64,000 nt of DNA. It comes from Pseudomonas sp. F(2018). Lineage in GTDB: Bacteria > Pseudomonadota > Gammaproteobacteria > Pseudomonadales > Pseudomonadaceae. The stretch is from assembly GCF_005508865.1 (NCBI RefSeq), contig NZ_SCOM01000005.1:310001-374000 (forward strand), in the 5' to 3' direction. The position numbers and the translations under genes are program-made. The notes under the pieces were generated by a model. It had not been told where the DNA came from. It did not search any database and saw only the letters and a list, made by a program, of their open reading frames with translations. This document shows, in pieces, positions 42,217 to 51,157 of this stretch. The stretch's first letter is position 1. Each line of letters opens with the position of its first letter.

Positions 42217-44613
42217 ATGATGTGGATCGACGCTGTGCGCATGATTCGACTGCTGTGCTGGCTGCTGTTGCTGTTTCCCCTGCTGGGCCAGGCGGTCGAG
42301 CTGGATGCGGCGCAGCGTGCCTGGCTGGCCGAGCATCCGCGGCTGCGCGCCGGCGTGGTGCTGCAGGCGCCTTATGCCGAGTACCAGCGCCGCCAGCAGC
42401 AACTCAGCGGGCTGAATGTCGAGCTGAGCGAGGCGCTGGCCAAGTCCCTCGGCGTCGAGCTGAGCTGGCTCGGCTATGCCGACCAGGCGGCGCTGGACCA
42501 GGCCCTGCGTGCCGGGCGCGTCGATTTTGCCCCGGGACTGACCCAGACCCCCGCCGGCCTGCGCCTGTGGCAGTTCTCCGATCCCTACCTGCGCGTTCCC
42601 CATCTGCTGGTGGGCGAGCGCCTGGGCGAACTGGGTGTGGAGCTGGAGAACCTCGGCGAGCGCGAGCCGCTGGCCGTGCGCGAGCCCAGCGTGGTGGCCG
42701 ACTACCTGCGCGGCAACTACTTCAACCTGCGCCTGCAGGCCCAGCCCTCCGACCGCGAGGCGCTGCGCGCGGTACTGGCGCAGCGGGCGCGCTATGCGGT
42801 GATCGACCAGGCGCAGCTCAGCCGCCTCAGTCAGGAGAGCGAGTTCGTCGGCCTCACCGTGATTGCCGACGTTGGCCTGCCGCAGCTGCTGCGCCTCGGT
42901 ACCCGTCGCGACTGGCCCGAGCTGGCGACCATCCTCGACACCGGCCTGCGCCAGTTGCCGGCCGAGCAGCTGGAGCAATTGCAGCAGCGCTGGCTGACGG
43001 CCCGCACGCCGAGCCTCGGCGAGTCGCCGCTGTTCTGGCGCAACCTGAGCCTGCTGCTCGGCCTGCTGTTGCTGGTCAGCCTGGCCCTGCTCGGCGTGCT
43101 GCGCCGCCAGCGCGGCGGCCTGGAGAAGCGCCTGCTGGAGGCGCGCGCGACCCTGGCCCGGCGCGAGGTGGCCGAAGAGGCGCTGCGCCTGGCGCAGTTC
43201 TCCCTCGACCACAGCACGGTCGGCATCCTCTGGGTCAACTGGGACAGCCGCGTGCGCTACGCCAACCAGGCGGTGGCCGAGATGCTCGGCTACGACAGCC
43301 ACGCCATGGTCGATAGGCCGCTGCAGGATTTCGAGCCGAACCTGGGCATGGACCGCTGGCTCGGCCTGTGGAAGCGCGTGCGCCAGCACGAGGAGGGCGC
43401 GCTGAGCTTCGAGAGCAACTGCATCCGCGCCGATGGCAGCTGGATGCCGGCGGACGTGACCCTGGGTTTCCTGCGTTTTCGCGAGGCCGAGTACCTGGTG
43501 GTCTACCTCACCGATGTCACTGAACGGCGCCGTGCCCACGCCGCCCTGGAGGAGAGCGAGGCGCGGCTCAAGGGCATCGCCGGCAACGTGCCGGGCCTGG
43601 TGTTCCGCCTGGAGCGCCCATTGCCCGGTGCGCCGGTGGACTTCGCCTTTATCAGCGAGGGCAGCGAGCAGCTGGTCGGCTACCCGCCGGCGACCATCAT
43701 GGCGGTGGACTTCGGCATCCGCAGCCTGGTCCACCCCGAGGACCGCACCGCCTACCACGCCACTCAGGACGCTGCCATCGAGGCCGCCAGCGACTGGCAG
43801 TGGCAGGGCCGCATCCTCACCCGCGACGGTCGCGTGCGCTGGGCCGATATCAAGGCCAGCGCCCGCCAGCTCAGCGCCGAGCACGTGGTATGGGACGGCG
43901 TGGTGTGGGACATCAGCGACAACAAGGCCATCGAGCTGGAGCTGGCCGAGTCGCGCGCCCAGCTGCGCGAGCTGTCGGCGCACCTGGAGAGCGTGCGTGA
44001 GGAGGAGAAGGCGCGCATCGCCCGCGAGGTGCACGACGAGCTGGGCCAGGTGCTCACCGTGCTCAAGCTGGAGACCTCCATGTGCGAACTGGCCTACGCC
44101 GGCCTCGACGCCGGCCTGCAGGCGCGCCTGGACAGCATGAAGAAGCTGATCGCCAACCTGTTCCAGCTGGTGCGCGACGTGGCCACGGCGCTGCGTCCGC
44201 CGATCCTCGATGCCGGCATCGCCTCGGCCATCGAATGGCAGGCCCGGCGCTTCGAGGCGCGCAGCGCCATTCCCTGCCTGGTGCGGGTGCCGGAGCAGGT
44301 GCCGGCGCTGGCGGACGCCAAGGCCATCGGCCTGTTCCGCGTGCTGCAGGAGGCGCTGACCAACGTGCTGCGGCATGCCCAGGCGCACACGGTGGAGATC
44401 GACCTGGAGGTGCAGGGCGGCGAGCTGTGCCTGCGGGTGAGTGACGATGGTCGGGGTTTCGACACGGCCGCCCAGCGCGCACAATCCTTCGGCCTGGTCG
44501 GCATGCGCGAGCGCGTGCTGATGCTCGGCGGTAGCCTGGACATCGACAGCGCGCCGGGGGAGGGCACCACCCTGAGCGTGCGTGTGGCACTGGATGAAGA
44601 GGTCGTAGCGTGA
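42217..44613 (+). CDS. agtS: AgtS-like sensor histidine kinase
   Basis: 798 residues from the ATG at 42217 (GCGGA seven bases upstream; ATG at 42220 and 42241 are alternatives). Signal/anchor at about 9-27, periplasmic solute-binding-type domain (about 28-265), membrane helix at about 273-295, two PAS domains (about 325-440 and 447-575), a NarL/DegS-type dimerisation segment with REVHDELGQ (phospho-acceptor His near 606), and an ATPase domain ending with GRGFD and GEGTTLSVRV. In P. aeruginosa the equivalent pair AgtSR activates agtABCD in response to 5-aminovalerate and 4-aminobutyrate. It overlaps agtR by 4 bp. Confidence 0.85.
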   Translation: MMWIDAVRMIRLLCWLLLLFPLLGQAVELDAAQRAWLAEHPRLRAGVVLQAPYAEYQRRQQQLSGLNVELSEALAKSLGVELSWLGYADQAALDQALRAGRVDFAPGLTQTPAGLRLWQFSDPYLRVPHLLVGERLGELGVELENLGEREPLAVREPSVVADYLRGNYFNLRLQAQPSDREALRAVLAQRARYAVIDQAQLSRLSQESEFVGLTVIADVGLPQLLRLGTRRDWPELATILDTGLRQLPAEQLEQLQQRWLTARTPSLGESPLFWRNLSLLLGLLLLVSLALLGVLRRQRGGLEKRLLEARATLARREVAEEALRLAQFSLDHSTVGILWVNWDSRVRYANQAVAEMLGYDSHAMVDRPLQDFEPNLGMDRWLGLWKRVRQHEEGALSFESNCIRADGSWMPADVTLGFLRFREAEYLVVYLTDVTERRRAHAALEESEARLKGIAGNVPGLVFRLERPLPGAPVDFAFISEGSEQLVGYPPATIMAVDFGIRSLVHPEDRTAYHATQDAAIEAASDWQWQGRILTRDGRVRWADIKASARQLSAEHVVWDGVVWDISDNKAIELELAESRAQLRELSAHLESVREEEKARIAREVHDELGQVLTVLKLETSMCELAYAGLDAGLQARLDSMKKLIANLFQLVRDVATALRPPILDAGIASAIEWQARRFEARSAIPCLVRVPEQVPALADAKAIGLFRVLQEALTNVLRHAQAHTVEIDLEVQGGELCLRVSDDGRGFDTAAQRAQSFGLVGMRERVLMLGGSLDIDSAPGEGTTLSVRVALDEEVVA

Positions 44614-45239
44614 TTCGAGTACTGGTGGCCGAAGACCACACCATCGTCCGCGAGGGCATCAAGCAGCTGATCGGCCTGGCCAAGGATCTCGTCGTCGCCG
44701 GCGAGGCCTGCAATGGCGAGCAGCTGCTGGAGACCCTGCGCCATACCCCCTGCGAGGTGGTGCTGCTGGATATCTCCATGCCCGGCGTCAACGGCCTGGA
44801 AGCGATTCCGCGCATCCGTGCGCTGAGCGAGCCGCCGGCGGTGCTGGTGCTGTCCATGCACGACGAGGCGCAGATGGCCGCCCGCGCCCTGAAGATCGGC
44901 GCCGCCGGCTACGCCACCAAGGACAGCGACCCGGCGCTGCTGCTCACCGCCATCCGCAAGGTGGCCGCCGGTGGCCGCTATATCGACCCGGAGCTGGCCG
45001 ACCGCATGGTCTTCGAGGTCGGCCTGACCGACTCGCGACCGCCGCATGCGCTGCTGTCCGAGCGCGAGTTTTCGGTGTTCGAACGCCTGGTGCGCGGCGA
45101 GGGGGTCAACGAGATCGCCCAGCAGCTGTCGGTCAGCAGCAAGACCATCAGCACCCACAAGGCGCGCCTGATGCAGAAGCTCAATCTGCACTCGGTGGCC
45201 GATCTGGTGAAGTACGCGGTCGAGCACAAGTTGATCTGA
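44610..45239 (+). CDS. agtR: AgtR-like LuxR-type response regulator (GTG start)
   Basis: 209 residues. The receiver domain (1-120) has acidic residues in VAEDH, phospho-acceptor Asp in VVLLDISMPG and Lys in YATKDS. The NarL/LuxR DNA-binding domain (about 145-205) reads LSEREFSVFERLVRGEG, then QQLSVSSKTISTHKARLMQK. It starts with GTG inside the last codons of agtS (GTGA overlap), so kinase and regulator are made together. A likely target site is the palindrome upstream of agtA at 46407-46428. Confidence 0.9.
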   Translation: MIRVLVAEDHTIVREGIKQLIGLAKDLVVAGEACNGEQLLETLRHTPCEVVLLDISMPGVNGLEAIPRIRALSEPPAVLVLSMHDEAQMAARALKIGAAGYATKDSDPALLLTAIRKVAAGGRYIDPELADRMVFEVGLTDSRPPHALLSEREFSVFERLVRGEGVNEIAQQLSVSSKTISTHKARLMQKLNLHSVADLVKYAVEHKLI

Positions 45240-45366
45240 GACAAGTTCCTCGTTTGCACCTCTTTACATTGCAGTCGCTTCGTGGCTGATTGGTCACCTT
45301 TCGCGGCGACCGCTCTGGCGCAAGCCTTTCGCCCGTTTCCAGGGCATCGATGCAATGGGGAACAAG

Positions 45367-46392
45367 ATGTACAAGAAGTACCTTGCAGGCAGCCTTCTGG
45401 CGGCCGCGCTGCCGGCCCACGCCGACTACGTGACGGTGATTTCCTTCGGCGGGGCCAACAAGGAGGCGCAGCGCACCGCTTTCTACGACCCGTTCAAGAA
45501 GTCCACCGGGACCAGCGTGGTGCATGGGTCCTACAACGGCGACCTGAGCAAGTTGCGCAAAATGGCGCAGATGAGCCACGTGTCCTGGGACGTGGTCGAG
45601 GTGGAGGCCCCGGAGCTGGCACGCGGCTGCGAGGACGGCCTGTTCGAGAAGTTCGATCCCAAGCTGCTCGGTGATGCCGCCGACTACCTGCCTGGCGCGG
45701 TGCAGCCCTGTGGCGTCGGCATCTTCGTCTGGTCCACGGTGCTGGCCTACAACGGAACCAAGGTGAAAGGCGCGCCCCAGGGCTGGGCCGACTTCTGGGA
45801 CACCAAGCGCTTCCCCGGCAAGCGCGCCCTGCGCTGGGGTGCCAAGTACAACCTGGAGTTCGCCCTGATGGCCGACGGTGTGCCGGCCAAGGACGTATAC
45901 CGGGTGCTGGCCAGCGCCGAGGGCCAGGATCGTGCCTTCCGCAAGCTGGACGAGCTCAAGCCGCAGCTGCACTGGTGGAAGACCGGCGTGGAGCCGATCC
46001 GCCTGCTCGGCGACGGCCGCGTGGTGATGAGTTCGGCCTACAACGGCCGGATCGCCGCCGCCCAGGCCGAGCAGCCGCAACTGGCCCTGAGCTGGAACGG
46101 CGGCATCTACGACTTCGACTACTGGGCGCTGCCCAAGGGTCTCGGCAAGGCCGACCAGGCGCGCCGTTTCGTCGCCTTCGCCAGCCAGCCGGAGCCGCAG
46201 CGGCGCTTCGCCGAGAACATCGCCTACGGCCCGGTGAACCGCCACGCCATTGCCGCGCTGGACCCCAAGGTCCGCGCCAACCTGCCCACCGCCCCGGCCA
46301 ATCTGGCCGGCGGCGTGGGCATGGATGCGACCTTCTGGGCCGCCAACGGCGCCGCCCTGGAGGAGCGTTTCGCCCGCTGGGCCGAGCGCTGA
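45367..46392 (+). CDS. periplasmic ABC substrate-binding protein, paralogue of AgtB
   Basis: 341 residues. Signal peptide at 1-18 (MYKKYLAGSLLAAALPAHA, cleavage before DYVTVISFGG). The mature protein closely resembles the second binding protein at 47684-48739: both have VISFGGANK, QPCGVG-FVWSTVLAYN and a shared C-terminal VTFW/ATFW. It corresponds by position to PAO1 PA0602. It probably binds an omega-amino acid or related cation for the same transporter. The ATG at 45367 is favoured by GGGGAA six bases upstream; an ATG at 45355 would lengthen the signal. A 138-bp gap with a palindrome follows. Confidence 0.85.
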   Translation: MYKKYLAGSLLAAALPAHADYVTVISFGGANKEAQRTAFYDPFKKSTGTSVVHGSYNGDLSKLRKMAQMSHVSWDVVEVEAPELARGCEDGLFEKFDPKLLGDAADYLPGAVQPCGVGIFVWSTVLAYNGTKVKGAPQGWADFWDTKRFPGKRALRWGAKYNLEFALMADGVPAKDVYRVLASAEGQDRAFRKLDELKPQLHWWKTGVEPIRLLGDGRVVMSSAYNGRIAAAQAEQPQLALSWNGGIYDFDYWALPKGLGKADQARRFVAFASQPEPQRRFAENIAYGPVNRHAIAALDPKVRANLPTAPANLAGGVGMDATFWAANGAALEERFARWAER

Positions 46393-46406
46393 TCGCAAGT
46401 GTTGGT

Positions 46407-46428
46407 GCTGTAGGGCAATCCCTACAGC
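46407..46428. promoter_or_regulatory. 9-bp perfect palindrome upstream of agtA, candidate AgtR site
   Basis: GCTGTAGGG and CCCTACAGC form a perfect 9-bp inverted repeat with a 4-base spacer (CAAT), placed 103-124 bp before the agtA start and 15 bp after the previous stop. There is no T run, so an operator is more likely than a terminator, and dimeric LuxR-type regulators use such sites. The link to AgtR is by position only. Confidence 0.5.
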
Positions 46429-46530
46429 GCCTCCTCCTTCCGCCTTATAGCAATCTCTCATACCGCCCGATTTGCGCCGGCTGCAGGGCTTTCTAGTCTT
46501 ACAGCACGGCAACAAGAACAAAGGTGTGTG

Positions 46531-47640
46531 ATGGCCGAGAATGCTTCCAGCGACGTGCTCGTCAGCTTCAAGGGCGTGCAGAAGAGCTACGACGGCGAAA
46601 GCCTGATCGTCAAAGACCTCAATCTGGATATCCGCAAGGGCGAGTTCCTCACCCTGCTCGGGCCGTCCGGTTCCGGCAAGACCACCAGCCTGATGATGCT
46701 GGCCGGTTTCGAGACGCCCACCGCCGGCGAGATCCTCCTGGCCGGGCGCGCCATCAACAACGTGCCGCCGCACAAGCGCGACATTGGCATGGTGTTCCAG
46801 AACTACGCGCTGTTCCCGCACATGACGGTGGCCGAGAACCTGGCCTTCCCGCTCATCGTGCGCGGCATGAACAAGACCGACATCACCGAGCGGGTCAAGC
46901 GCGCGCTGTCCATGGTGCAGCTCGACAACTTCCGCCACCGCTACCCGGCGCAGCTTTCCGGCGGCCAGCAGCAGCGCGTGGCGTTGGCCCGCGCGCTGGT
47001 GTTCGAGCCGCAGCTGGTGCTGATGGATGAGCCGCTCGGCGCGCTGGACAAGCAGCTGCGCGAGCACATGCAGATGGAGATCAAGCACATCCACCAGCGC
47101 CTGGGCGTGACCGTGGTCTACGTGACCCACGATCAGGGCGAGGCGCTGACCATGTCCGACCGGGTGGCGGTGTTCCACCAGGGCGAGATCCAGCAGATCG
47201 CCCCGCCGCGCGACCTCTACGAGGCGCCGCGCAACACCTTCGTCGCCCAGTTCATCGGCGAGAACAATCGCCTGGCCGGCGAGCTGGTCAGCCGTGATGG
47301 CGAGCGCTGCACCGTGCGCACCGCCCGTGGCGAGCAGGTACAGGCGCTGGCGGTGAATGTCGGCGCGCCGGGCGCACCGGTGAGCCTGTCGATCCGTCCC
47401 GAGCGGGTGCGCATCAACAGCGCCAGCGAGAGCTGCGCCAACCGTTTCAGCGGCCGGGTGGCCGAGTTCATCTACCTGGGCGACCACGTGCGCATCCGCA
47501 TGGAGGTGTGTGGCAACCCCAGCTTCTTCGTCAAACAGCCGATCGCCGAGCTCGACCCCGCCCTGGGCGTGGGCGACGTGGTGCCGCTCGGCTGGCATGT
47601 GGAGCACGTAAGGGCGCTAGACCCTCTGATCGTCGAGTGA
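46531..47640 (+). CDS. agtA: ABC transporter ATP-binding protein AgtA (PotA/OpuA type)
   Basis: 369 residues. Walker A GPSGSGKTT, Q-loop FQNYALFPHMTV, signature LSGGQQQR, Walker B LVLMDEPLGALD and H-loop VTHDQ are all intact, followed by a TOBE-type C-terminal domain (about 275-365) that binds regulators or stabilises the dimer. It powers the AgtCD permease. The ATG at 46531 follows AAAGGTG. By position it equals PAO1 PA0603. The next gene, the binding protein, begins 43 bp downstream. Confidence 0.92.
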   Translation: MAENASSDVLVSFKGVQKSYDGESLIVKDLNLDIRKGEFLTLLGPSGSGKTTSLMMLAGFETPTAGEILLAGRAINNVPPHKRDIGMVFQNYALFPHMTVAENLAFPLIVRGMNKTDITERVKRALSMVQLDNFRHRYPAQLSGGQQQRVALARALVFEPQLVLMDEPLGALDKQLREHMQMEIKHIHQRLGVTVVYVTHDQGEALTMSDRVAVFHQGEIQQIAPPRDLYEAPRNTFVAQFIGENNRLAGELVSRDGERCTVRTARGEQVQALAVNVGAPGAPVSLSIRPERVRINSASESCANRFSGRVAEFIYLGDHVRIRMEVCGNPSFFVKQPIAELDPALGVGDVVPLGWHVEHVRALDPLIVE

Positions 47641-47683
47641 CGGCGCCAGGCATTACCAACCCTGCACAGTGGAGAAAACAACA

Positions 47684-48739
47684 ATGAGCAATATCCGCAG
47701 CATCTTCCGTCGCCATGGTTTCAGCAGCGGGGCCCTGGCCCTCGGCCTGCTCGGCGCGAGCCAGGCGATGGCCGCCGACCTGACGGTGATCTCCTTCGGT
47801 GGCGCCAACAAGGACGCCCAGACCAAGGCCTTCTACCAGCCGTGGGAAGCGGCCGGCAAAGGCAAGGTGATCGCCGGCGAGTACAACGGCGAGATGGCCA
47901 AGGTCAAAGCCATGGTCGACACCAGCAGCGTGTCCTGGCACCTGGTGGAAGTGGAGTCGCCCGAGCTGTCCCGTGGTTGCGACGAGGGCCTGTTCGAGGA
48001 ACTGGACCCGGCTCTGTTCGGCAGTGCCGACGACTTCATCGAAGGTGCCATCCAGCCGTGCGGCGTGGGCTTCTTCGTGTGGTCCACCGTACTCGCCTAT
48101 AACGCCGACAAGCTCTCCGCTGCCCCGAGCAGCTGGGCCGATTTCTGGGACGTGGCCAAGTTCCCGGGCAAGCGCGGCCTGCGCAAGGGCGCCAAGTACA
48201 CCCTGGAATTCGCCCTGATGGCCGACGGCGTGGCGCCGAAAGACGTCTACAGCGTGCTCGCCACCCAAGAAGGCCAGGATCGCGCCTTCAAGAAACTCGA
48301 CCAGATCAAGCCGCACATCCAGTGGTGGGAAGCCGGCGCCCAGCCGCCACAGTTCCTTGCCTCCGGCGACGTGGTCATGAGCTCCGCCTACAACGGCCGC
48401 ATCGCCGCCGTGCAGAAGGAGAGCAACCTGAAGGTGGTGTGGAACGGCGGCATCTACGACTTCGACTCCTGGGCCATCCCGAAAGGTGCCAAGGATGCCG
48501 ACGCCGCCAAGGCCTTCGCCGCGTTCAGCGTGCAGCCGGAGCAGCAGAAGGTGTACTCGTCGAACATCGCCTACGGCCCGGCCAACAAGAAGGCCGTCGA
48601 GCTGCTCGACCCGGCGCTGCTCAAGGACATGCCGACCACGCCGGAAAATATCGCCAACCAGGTGGCCATGAACGTGACCTTCTGGGCCGACTACGGCGAG
48701 CAGCTGGAGCAGCGTTTCAACGCCTGGGCGGCCAAGTAA
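47684..48739 (+). CDS. agtB: periplasmic substrate-binding protein AgtB
   Basis: 351 residues. Signal peptide about 1-26 (cleavage after AMA), mature start ADLTVISFGGANKDAQ. It belongs to the PotD/AotJ-like extracellular solute-binding family and is a clear paralogue of the protein encoded at 45367-46392. In PAO1 AgtB binds 4-aminobutyrate and 5-aminovalerate. GGAGAAAACAACA gives a good ribosome site. A set of three GC-rich hairpins follows before the permease gene, which may raise the abundance of binding protein over permease. Confidence 0.88.
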   Translation: MSNIRSIFRRHGFSSGALALGLLGASQAMAADLTVISFGGANKDAQTKAFYQPWEAAGKGKVIAGEYNGEMAKVKAMVDTSSVSWHLVEVESPELSRGCDEGLFEELDPALFGSADDFIEGAIQPCGVGFFVWSTVLAYNADKLSAAPSSWADFWDVAKFPGKRGLRKGAKYTLEFALMADGVAPKDVYSVLATQEGQDRAFKKLDQIKPHIQWWEAGAQPPQFLASGDVVMSSAYNGRIAAVQKESNLKVVWNGGIYDFDSWAIPKGAKDADAAKAFAAFSVQPEQQKVYSSNIAYGPANKKAVELLDPALLKDMPTTPENIANQVAMNVTFWADYGEQLEQRFNAWAAK

Positions 48740-48754
48740 GTATCCCGTGCAGTG

Positions 48755-48832
48755 CCCCTTCCTGGTGAAGGGGAGTTGGTTGGAGGGACGCTCCCCCGTC
48801 CCTCCTGACCCTCGCCCGCTGTTGGGCGAGGG
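48755..48832. repeat. three GC-rich stem-loops between agtB and agtC
   Basis: Perfect stems CCCCTT/AAGGGG (48755-48773), GGAGGGACG/CGTCCCTCC (48782-48805) and CCCTCGCCC/GGGCGAGGG (48809-48832) lie in a row in the 123-bp gap. They have no strong T run. The third begins with TGACCCTCGCCC, also found in the agtC-agtD gap, so they look like REP-type elements able to protect upstream mRNA or attenuate transcription. Confidence 0.7.
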
Positions 48833-48862
48833 CGCTTTGTCCCGGTGTTTCTGGAGCCCGCG

Positions 48863-50110
48863 ATGGCCACTACCGTATCCCTCACCGAGTTCGCCGGTCT
48901 GACGCTGAAGCAGAAGCTGGCCCGCGCCGAGCGCATCAACCGGCTCAAGGCTCAGGGCCTGATCCTGCCGTTGCTGGTGTTCCTCTTCGTGGTGTTCCTG
49001 CTGCCGATCGGCATCCTGCTGTACAAGAGCGTGGAGAACCCCGAGGTGGTCGGCAGCCTGCCGCGCACCGTCGAGGCGATCGGTACCTGGGATGGTCGCG
49101 GCCTGCCCGAGGAGCCGGTGTACCAGGCCCTGGCTCTTGACCTGGCCGAGGCACGGAAGAACCAGACCATCGGCGATCTTTCCAAACGCCTGAACATGGA
49201 GCTGGCCGGCTACCGCAGCCTGCTGGCCAAGACCGGTCGCGCCCTGCCGTTCAAGCAGGAGCCGGCTTCCTATAAAGATGCGCTGGAGAACCTCGACGAG
49301 CGCTGGGGCGACCCGGCCTACTGGCAGGTGATTCGTCGCAACGACAGTGGTGTCACCCCCTATTTCCTGCTGGCGTCCCTCGACCATCGCATCGATGATC
49401 TGGGCGAGCTGGCGTCCGCCACCCCGGACCAGGCCATCTATCTGGATATCTTCGCCCGCACCTTCTGGATGGGCCTGGTAATCACCGCCATCTGCCTGGT
49501 GCTGGCCTACCCCCTGGCCTACCTGTTGGCCAACCTGCCGACCCGTACCAGCAACCTGCTGATGATCCTGGTGCTGCTGCCGTTCTGGACCTCGATCCTG
49601 GTCCGCGTGGCGGCGTGGATCGTGCTGCTGCAGTCGGGCGGCCTGATCAACAGCGCGCTGATCGCCATGGGCGTGATCGATGCGCCGCTGCAGCTGGTGT
49701 TCAACCGCACCGGCGTGTACGTGGCCATGGTGCACATCATGCTGCCGTTCATGATCCTGCCGATCTTCAGCGTGATGAAGGGCATCTCGCCGAGCTACAT
49801 GCGCGCCGCCATCTCGCTCGGCTGCCATCCCTTCGCCAGCTTCTGGCGGGTGTACTTCCCGCAGACCCTGGCCGGCGTCGGCGCCGGCTGCCTGCTGGTG
49901 TTCATCCTGTCCATCGGCTACTACATCACCCCGGCGCTGCTGGGCAGCCCGGGCGACCAGATGATCAGCTACTTCGTCGCCTTCTATACCAACAGCACCA
50001 TCAACTGGGGCATGGCCACGGCGCTGGGCGGCCTGCTGCTGTTGGCGACCATGCTGCTCTACGTGGTGTACAGCTGGCTGGTGGGCGCGAGCCGCCTGCG
50101 CTTGGGATAA
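48863..50110 (+). CDS. agtC: ABC transporter permease AgtC (PotB type)
   Basis: 415 residues. A first membrane helix (about 33-54, LILPLLVFLFVVFLLPIGIL) is followed by an unusually long periplasmic segment of about 140 residues, then five more helices. The inner-membrane coupling motif is seen in MRAAISLGCHPFASFWRVYFPQTLAG (EAA loop). The long periplasmic loop is a feature of the PotB-like permeases of this subgroup. It pairs with AgtD. The ATG at 48863 has GGAG seven bases before it. Confidence 0.9.
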   Translation: MATTVSLTEFAGLTLKQKLARAERINRLKAQGLILPLLVFLFVVFLLPIGILLYKSVENPEVVGSLPRTVEAIGTWDGRGLPEEPVYQALALDLAEARKNQTIGDLSKRLNMELAGYRSLLAKTGRALPFKQEPASYKDALENLDERWGDPAYWQVIRRNDSGVTPYFLLASLDHRIDDLGELASATPDQAIYLDIFARTFWMGLVITAICLVLAYPLAYLLANLPTRTSNLLMILVLLPFWTSILVRVAAWIVLLQSGGLINSALIAMGVIDAPLQLVFNRTGVYVAMVHIMLPFMILPIFSVMKGISPSYMRAAISLGCHPFASFWRVYFPQTLAGVGAGCLLVFILSIGYYITPALLGSPGDQMISYFVAFYTNSTINWGMATALGGLLLLATMLLYVVYSWLVGASRLRLG

Positions 50111-50112
50111 AA

Positions 50113-50184
50113 GCCTGCCTAGCAGGCCAACTGATGACCCTCGCCCCTTGGGGAGAGGGTGCCCGCAGAGCGGGAGAGGGGCGA
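50113..50184. repeat. REP-like stem-loops between agtC and agtD
   Basis: GCCTGC/GCAGGC (50113-50127) is followed by an outer stem TCGCCCCT/AGGGGCGA (50141-50148 with 50177-50184) enclosing CCCGC-AGA-GCGGG. The sequence CCCTCGCCCC is shared with the agtB-agtC gap. No T run follows, so partial processing or mRNA protection is likelier than termination. Confidence 0.7.
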
Positions 50185-50216
50185 AAGCCCCGCTAGAGAT
50201 TGATTGGAGAATGCAG

Positions 50217-51044
50217 ATGCTGAGCCCCTACAAGTCCCCCGTCGAGCGCGCCTGGTTCTGGACCCACCGTGGCCTGTGCGCGTTGGTGCTGCTGTTCCTG
50301 ATCCTGCCGGTGCTGGTGATCATCCCGCTGTCGTTCAACTCCGGCAGCTTCCTGGTCTACCCGCTGCAGGGCTTCTCCCTGCGCTGGTACGAGTCGTTCT
50401 TCACTTCGGCCGAGTGGATGCGCTCGCTGAAGAACAGCATGATCGTGGCACCGGCCGCCACGGTGCTGGCGATGGTCTTCGGCACCCTGGCGTCGATCGG
50501 CCTGACCCGTGGCGAGTTCCGCGGCAAGGCGCTGGTGATGAGCCTGCTGATCTCGCCGATGGTCGCCCCGGTGGTCATAGTTGGTGTGGCCAGCTACCTG
50601 TTCTTCGCCCCGCTGGGCCTGGGCAACAGCTACACCTCGCTGATCCTGGTGCACGCCGTGCTCGGTGTGCCCTTCGTGATCATCACCGTGTCCGCGACGT
50701 TGCAGGGCTTCAACTACAACCTGGTGCGCGCCGCCGCCAGCCTGGGCGCCTCGCCGATCACCGCGTTCCGCCGGGTGACCCTGCCGCTGATCGCCCCCGG
50801 GGTGATCTCCGGTGCGCTGTTCGCCTTCGCCACCTCGTTCGACGAAGTGGTGGTGACCCTGTTCCTCGCCGGCCCCGAGCAGGCCACCCTGCCACGGCAG
50901 ATGTTCAGCGGCATCCGCGAGAACCTGTCGCCGACCATCGCCGCCGCCGCCACCCTGCTGATCGCCTTCTCGGTGGTCATGCTGCTGACCCTGGAATGGC
51001 TGCGCGGGCGCAGTGAGAAACTGCGTACCGCCATGCCCGAGTGA
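50217..51044 (+). CDS. agtD: ABC transporter permease AgtD (PotC type)
   Basis: 275 residues from ATG at 50217, which has GGAG at seven bases; the ATG at 50211 is too close to it. Six membrane helices are visible, the first at about 18-40. The EAA loop is VRAAASLGASPITAFRRVTLP (about 175-195). It forms the translocation pore with AgtC. By position it equals PAO1 PA0606 and ends the agt operon; rpe follows after a 113-bp gap. Confidence 0.9.
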   Translation: MLSPYKSPVERAWFWTHRGLCALVLLFLILPVLVIIPLSFNSGSFLVYPLQGFSLRWYESFFTSAEWMRSLKNSMIVAPAATVLAMVFGTLASIGLTRGEFRGKALVMSLLISPMVAPVVIVGVASYLFFAPLGLGNSYTSLILVHAVLGVPFVIITVSATLQGFNYNLVRAAASLGASPITAFRRVTLPLIAPGVISGALFAFATSFDEVVVTLFLAGPEQATLPRQMFSGIRENLSPTIAAAATLLIAFSVVMLLTLEWLRGRSEKLRTAMPE

Positions 51045-51157
51045 CGCGGCTGCAGCGCCTGCGGCGGAAGTCGCAGGCGTTCACTGACGTGTGACAACAG
51101 CCTTCGCGACCGACTCAGGCTACAATCGCGCCACCGTGATTCATGCCTGAGGTTCGC

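Noticed and set aside
47531..49828. 765-residue minus-strand frame across agtA, agtB and agtC
   Set aside because: It spans three functional genes and their intergenic hairpins; no independent evidence.
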